From Zetaproteobacteria bacterium CG06_land_8_20_14_3_00_59_53 (GTDB lineage: Bacteria; Pseudomonadota; Zetaproteobacteria; Mariprofundales; Mariprofundaceae), in assembly GCA_002779605.1 (NCBI GenBank), contig PEWE01000023.1, forward strand, positions 28,645 to 65,887: 37,243 bases of DNA, written 5' to 3'. Made by a program: the position numbers and the translations under genes. Below are positions 36,101 through 37,243 of the stretch, one piece after another. Under the pieces are notes generated by a model. That model saw only the letters and a list, made by a program, of their open reading frames with translations. It did no database searches and was not told where the DNA came from. Each line of letters opens with the position of its first letter. Position 1 is the stretch's first letter.

Positions 36101-36923
36101 AGGCCACATTGCCGCCGATGGTGCAGGCCCACAGGCTGGTCGGATCGGTTGCGAACACATAGGGGAGCGATGCCTGCATCACCTTGCCGGTGACCGCGCC
36201 CGCCTGTGCGGTGATGGTGCGGGCCTTGCGGCCCTTGCCGATGTCGCGCTCCTCGACCGGGCCGAAGCCGTCGAGTTTCTCCACATTGATCATCACCGTA
36301 TCGGCATGCAGGGGCACGGAACCGCCGCACAGGCCGGTGCCGCCGCCGCGCGGGATCACCGTCATGCCCAGTTCGCGGGCGACGTTGATCAGGCCGGGGA
36401 TCTCCTCGGCGGAATCCGGGGTGAGCACGCAGAACGGGTGCTCCTGCCGCCAGTCGGTGGCATCGGTGGCGCTGTGCGTCAGCGTGAAGGCATCGAAATG
36501 AACGTTGTTGGCATGCGTGTGTCTGGCGAAGGCGCGCGCGGCTGATTTGCGCTTGCCCGGAGTCTCGATGAACCAGCGTTGCTGATCGTCCAGCATGCGA
36601 CGCGTGGCAGCCACGATGCGCATCACCCGCGCGTTGTCCTCGGCCGTGGCCTCGATGCGGTTCAGGCGGTCGTTGTGCAGGGTCTGCATGGCTTTGAGGC
36701 GCTTCTTGTTTTTCAGCAGGTCGTTCTTCAGGTACACGTTGCGCGACAGCACCCAGACATCGCCGAGGATCTCGAACAGCTTGCGCGCCGAACGACCGGT
36801 GCGGCGCTTGGCGCGCAGCGCGTTCAGATCGTCCCATGCCTGCTCACCCAGAAAGCGCAACACGATCTCGCGATCGGAATAAGAGGTGTAGTTATAGGGA
36901 ATCTCGCGGATATTCTCGTTCAA
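33120..36923 (-). CDS. Giant DUF3683 / FAD-linked oxidase / Fe-S (GlcD-GlpC-like) fusion dehydrogenase
   Basis: A protein of 1267 residues. I choose the TTG at 36923 because GGAG lies seven bases upstream and the family opens NIREIPYNYTSYSDREIV; the frame is open to 37109 with no support. Order: DUF3683 (about 1-130); FAD_binding_4 (about 165-330, PRGGGTGLCGGSVP); FAD-oxidase C-terminal domain (to about 790, with MHAGDGNVHTNVPVN and SGEHGIGITKLPY); two 4Fe-4S motifs (CLRCGKCKPVC about 805, CTICHKCESPCP about 868); and two CCG-type heterodisulfide reductase domains (CCGYPS about 1049, CCGEAG about 1168). This layout is like D-lactate or glycolate dehydrogenases fused to their Fe-S partner. It probably feeds electrons from a hydroxy acid to the respiratory chain. 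The substrate is unknown. Confidence 0.93.
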   Translation of the reverse strand: MNENIREIPYNYTSYSDREIVLRFLGEQAWDDLNALRAKRRTGRSARKLFEILGDVWVLSRNVYLKNDLLKNKKRLKAMQTLHNDRLNRIEATAEDNARVMRIVAATRRMLDDQQRWFIETPGKRKSAARAFARHTHANNVHFDAFTLTHSATDATDWRQEHPFCVLTPDSAEEIPGLINVARELGMTVIPRGGGTGLCGGSVPLHADTVMINVEKLDGFGPVEERDIGKGRKARTITAQAGAVTGKVMQASLPYVFATDPTSLWACTIGGNVASNAGGKHAVIWGTCVDNLLSYRMVTPDGNWLLVERIEHNMGRIDPEGEARFRLSRFAGDGKTPLGEPEELVIAGSVFRREGLGKDVTRKALGGLPGVQKEGVDGFITEATFILHQPYAHTHTVCCEFYGQELSAATRAMVEIKEHVDALPGVHLEGLEHFDQKYVKAIDYKAKSSRRDRPRVVLLIDVSGDEQRDVAAACSDICRITSTGNGEGFIAMQPADRKRFWDDRGRMAAIARHTRAFKLNEDVVIPLQHLSEYNDFIEHLNIENSLSNKLEAMNSIAAMLDKVSACVTANDKLVMEELDVENAAFFTDKLDQCRQTVREAEARWSAFLTGLDQPAGNCASWLESVPHSPDETLFRVMQRGAMRVSYRREVEAVLMDLLRSHPVLLGKLQDCHKKALSRRIVIATHMHAGDGNVHTNVPVNSNDYQMMQHAHHAVEQFMAKAVELEGVISGEHGIGITKLPYMQAEWLDEMAVYKQQVDPSGLFNRGKLLPGTDLTFTYTPSFNLLEMEAVILEAADLTALSEEISPCLRCGKCKPVCNTHFPRSSMLYSPRNKIQATGAIIEAFLYESQTGNGISFEQFAGLGDVADHCTICHKCESPCPVNIDFGMVTERMRGILKDKGQARFSLGSKLAMLFLVTKNPDTVNLMRKTVIGWGYAGHRLLHKLAKAVGLVQEIPAAKRNLTGVAAQVINFVERPLPNLPLDTARSTLGIDGRNKNEIPILRDPVKANGRAVFYFPGCGSERLFSQVGLATQAMLYDLGLNVVLPPSYLCCGYPSTASGDHARGDQITYDNRVLFHRLKNALSYLDFEAVIVSCGTCYDQLTRYQLEQVFPGAPLIDIHEYLVTQDVCADGVEGQQYLYHEPCHTPLKRHGSESAISSLLKAPSVASAECCGEAGTLAVASPAIAGKIRARKEEEMEKAKAKLTTQADAKILTSCPSCLQGLSRLEGETGVAADYIVVELAKRLHGDNWQDDFVSRVKNGGIERVLM

Positions 36924-37243
36924 GCATTCACTCCGTGCACGGCCTTGGCATCGGCGCATGATAACCCAGATGGGTGAAGAAACCATCAGCCCCTTCCCCC
37001 GCCCGTTTTGCGGACTTTTCCCCGCCGTAGTCTTTGCTTTTGACCTAGACTTCGGATCCCGCTTGTAGCTGTGCCGGCCCAAGTGCATGCCCGGCGGGGC
37101 TTTGCGCAAAAATAGGCGGCCTTACTGCCGGTTTGCGCCCGCGGGCGTGTGCTTGGGCCGGGAATTCACAGATACTTGTGGTGGCCTTCTTTGCTTCTTT
37201 CCTGGCCATTCAAGAAAGAAGAAGGGTGAGGGCAGAGTGCTTC
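36924..37243. other. 320-base region upstream of the FAD/Fe-S gene, to the window edge
   Basis: No convincing gene. The minus-strand frame of the dehydrogenase stays open to 37109 but shows no family features beyond the chosen TTG. The region must hold the operon promoter. The right end carries a CT-rich then GA-rich inverted repeat (see 37194-37221), which looks like a dispersed-repeat element. Composition is GC-rich with short CT tracts; I saw no clear -35/-10 pair. Confidence 0.4.
37194..37221. repeat. Inverted repeat, possible dispersed palindromic element
   Basis: CTTCTTTC (37194-37201) pairs with GAAAGAAG (37214-37221) around a 12-base loop. The CT-rich arm, short GC-rich loop and GA-rich arm are typical of dispersed palindromes seen in many proteobacterial intergenic regions. 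Only one copy is visible here. Confidence 0.4.

Noticed and set aside
36924-37109. N-terminal extension of the FAD/Fe-S protein to 37109
   Set aside because: The family start and a GGAG site fit the TTG at 36923; the extension is basic with no domain.

Overview
The window is about 37 kb of dense, GC-rich chromosomal DNA from a Gram-negative proteobacterium. It carries Sec and lipoprotein signals, 2-oxoglutarate dehydrogenase, a system II cytochrome c assembly pair (resB/ccsA) and a PA2778/PA2779-type envelope cluster. I lean towards Zetaproteobacteria or a neighbouring beta/gammaproteobacterial lineage, but there is no rRNA or other decisive marker, so this is tentative. I found no tRNA, rRNA, CRISPR array, insertion sequence or prophage.

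Layout. (1) 1-2014 (+): the end of an operon for a complex I-like or group 4 hydrogenase-like membrane complex. Its large subunit lacks most Ni-Fe ligand cysteines, while its small subunit keeps its [4Fe-4S] cysteines. (2) 2083-5628 (-): five envelope genes, namely an ice-binding-like (DUF3494) lipoprotein, a BON lipoprotein, PA2779, the C39-like peptidase lipoprotein PA2778, and DUF3185. (3) 6176-9311: a Crp/Fnr regulator, a YebC/YeeN protein and the TrkH potassium transporter. (4) 9456-14848 (+): purD-purE, a divergent TsaC/YrdC-like gene, and resB-ccsA ending in a clear terminator. (5) 14930-17518: a LEA/WHy lipoprotein (-), then galU, tsaB and a low-molecular-weight phosphatase (+). (6) 17600-23546 (-): rho with a long low-complexity N-terminus, and the odhA-odhB operon. 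(7) 23625-28584: ydcF and cstA (-), divergent from a parvulin lipoprotein and a DASS transporter (+). (8) 28594-32304: a stand-alone RibD-C reductase, a decayed hybrid histidine kinase and a DUF4197 protein. (9) 32324-36923 (-): a giant FAD/Fe-S dehydrogenase translationally coupled to an SMR transporter, followed by a small monoheme cytochrome-like protein.

Most genes are housekeeping: purine synthesis, TCA cycle, tRNA t6A modification, cytochrome assembly, transcription termination, and potassium, peptide and dicarboxylate transport. The points most worth a second look are these: a conserved-looking double-glycine site in PA2779 beside a C39-like peptidase; an OdhB with no peripheral subunit-binding domain; a Rho with a tandemly repeated Asn/Arg/Asp/Gln tract; the hydrogenase-like subunit without metal ligands; and the multiply broken histidine kinase.
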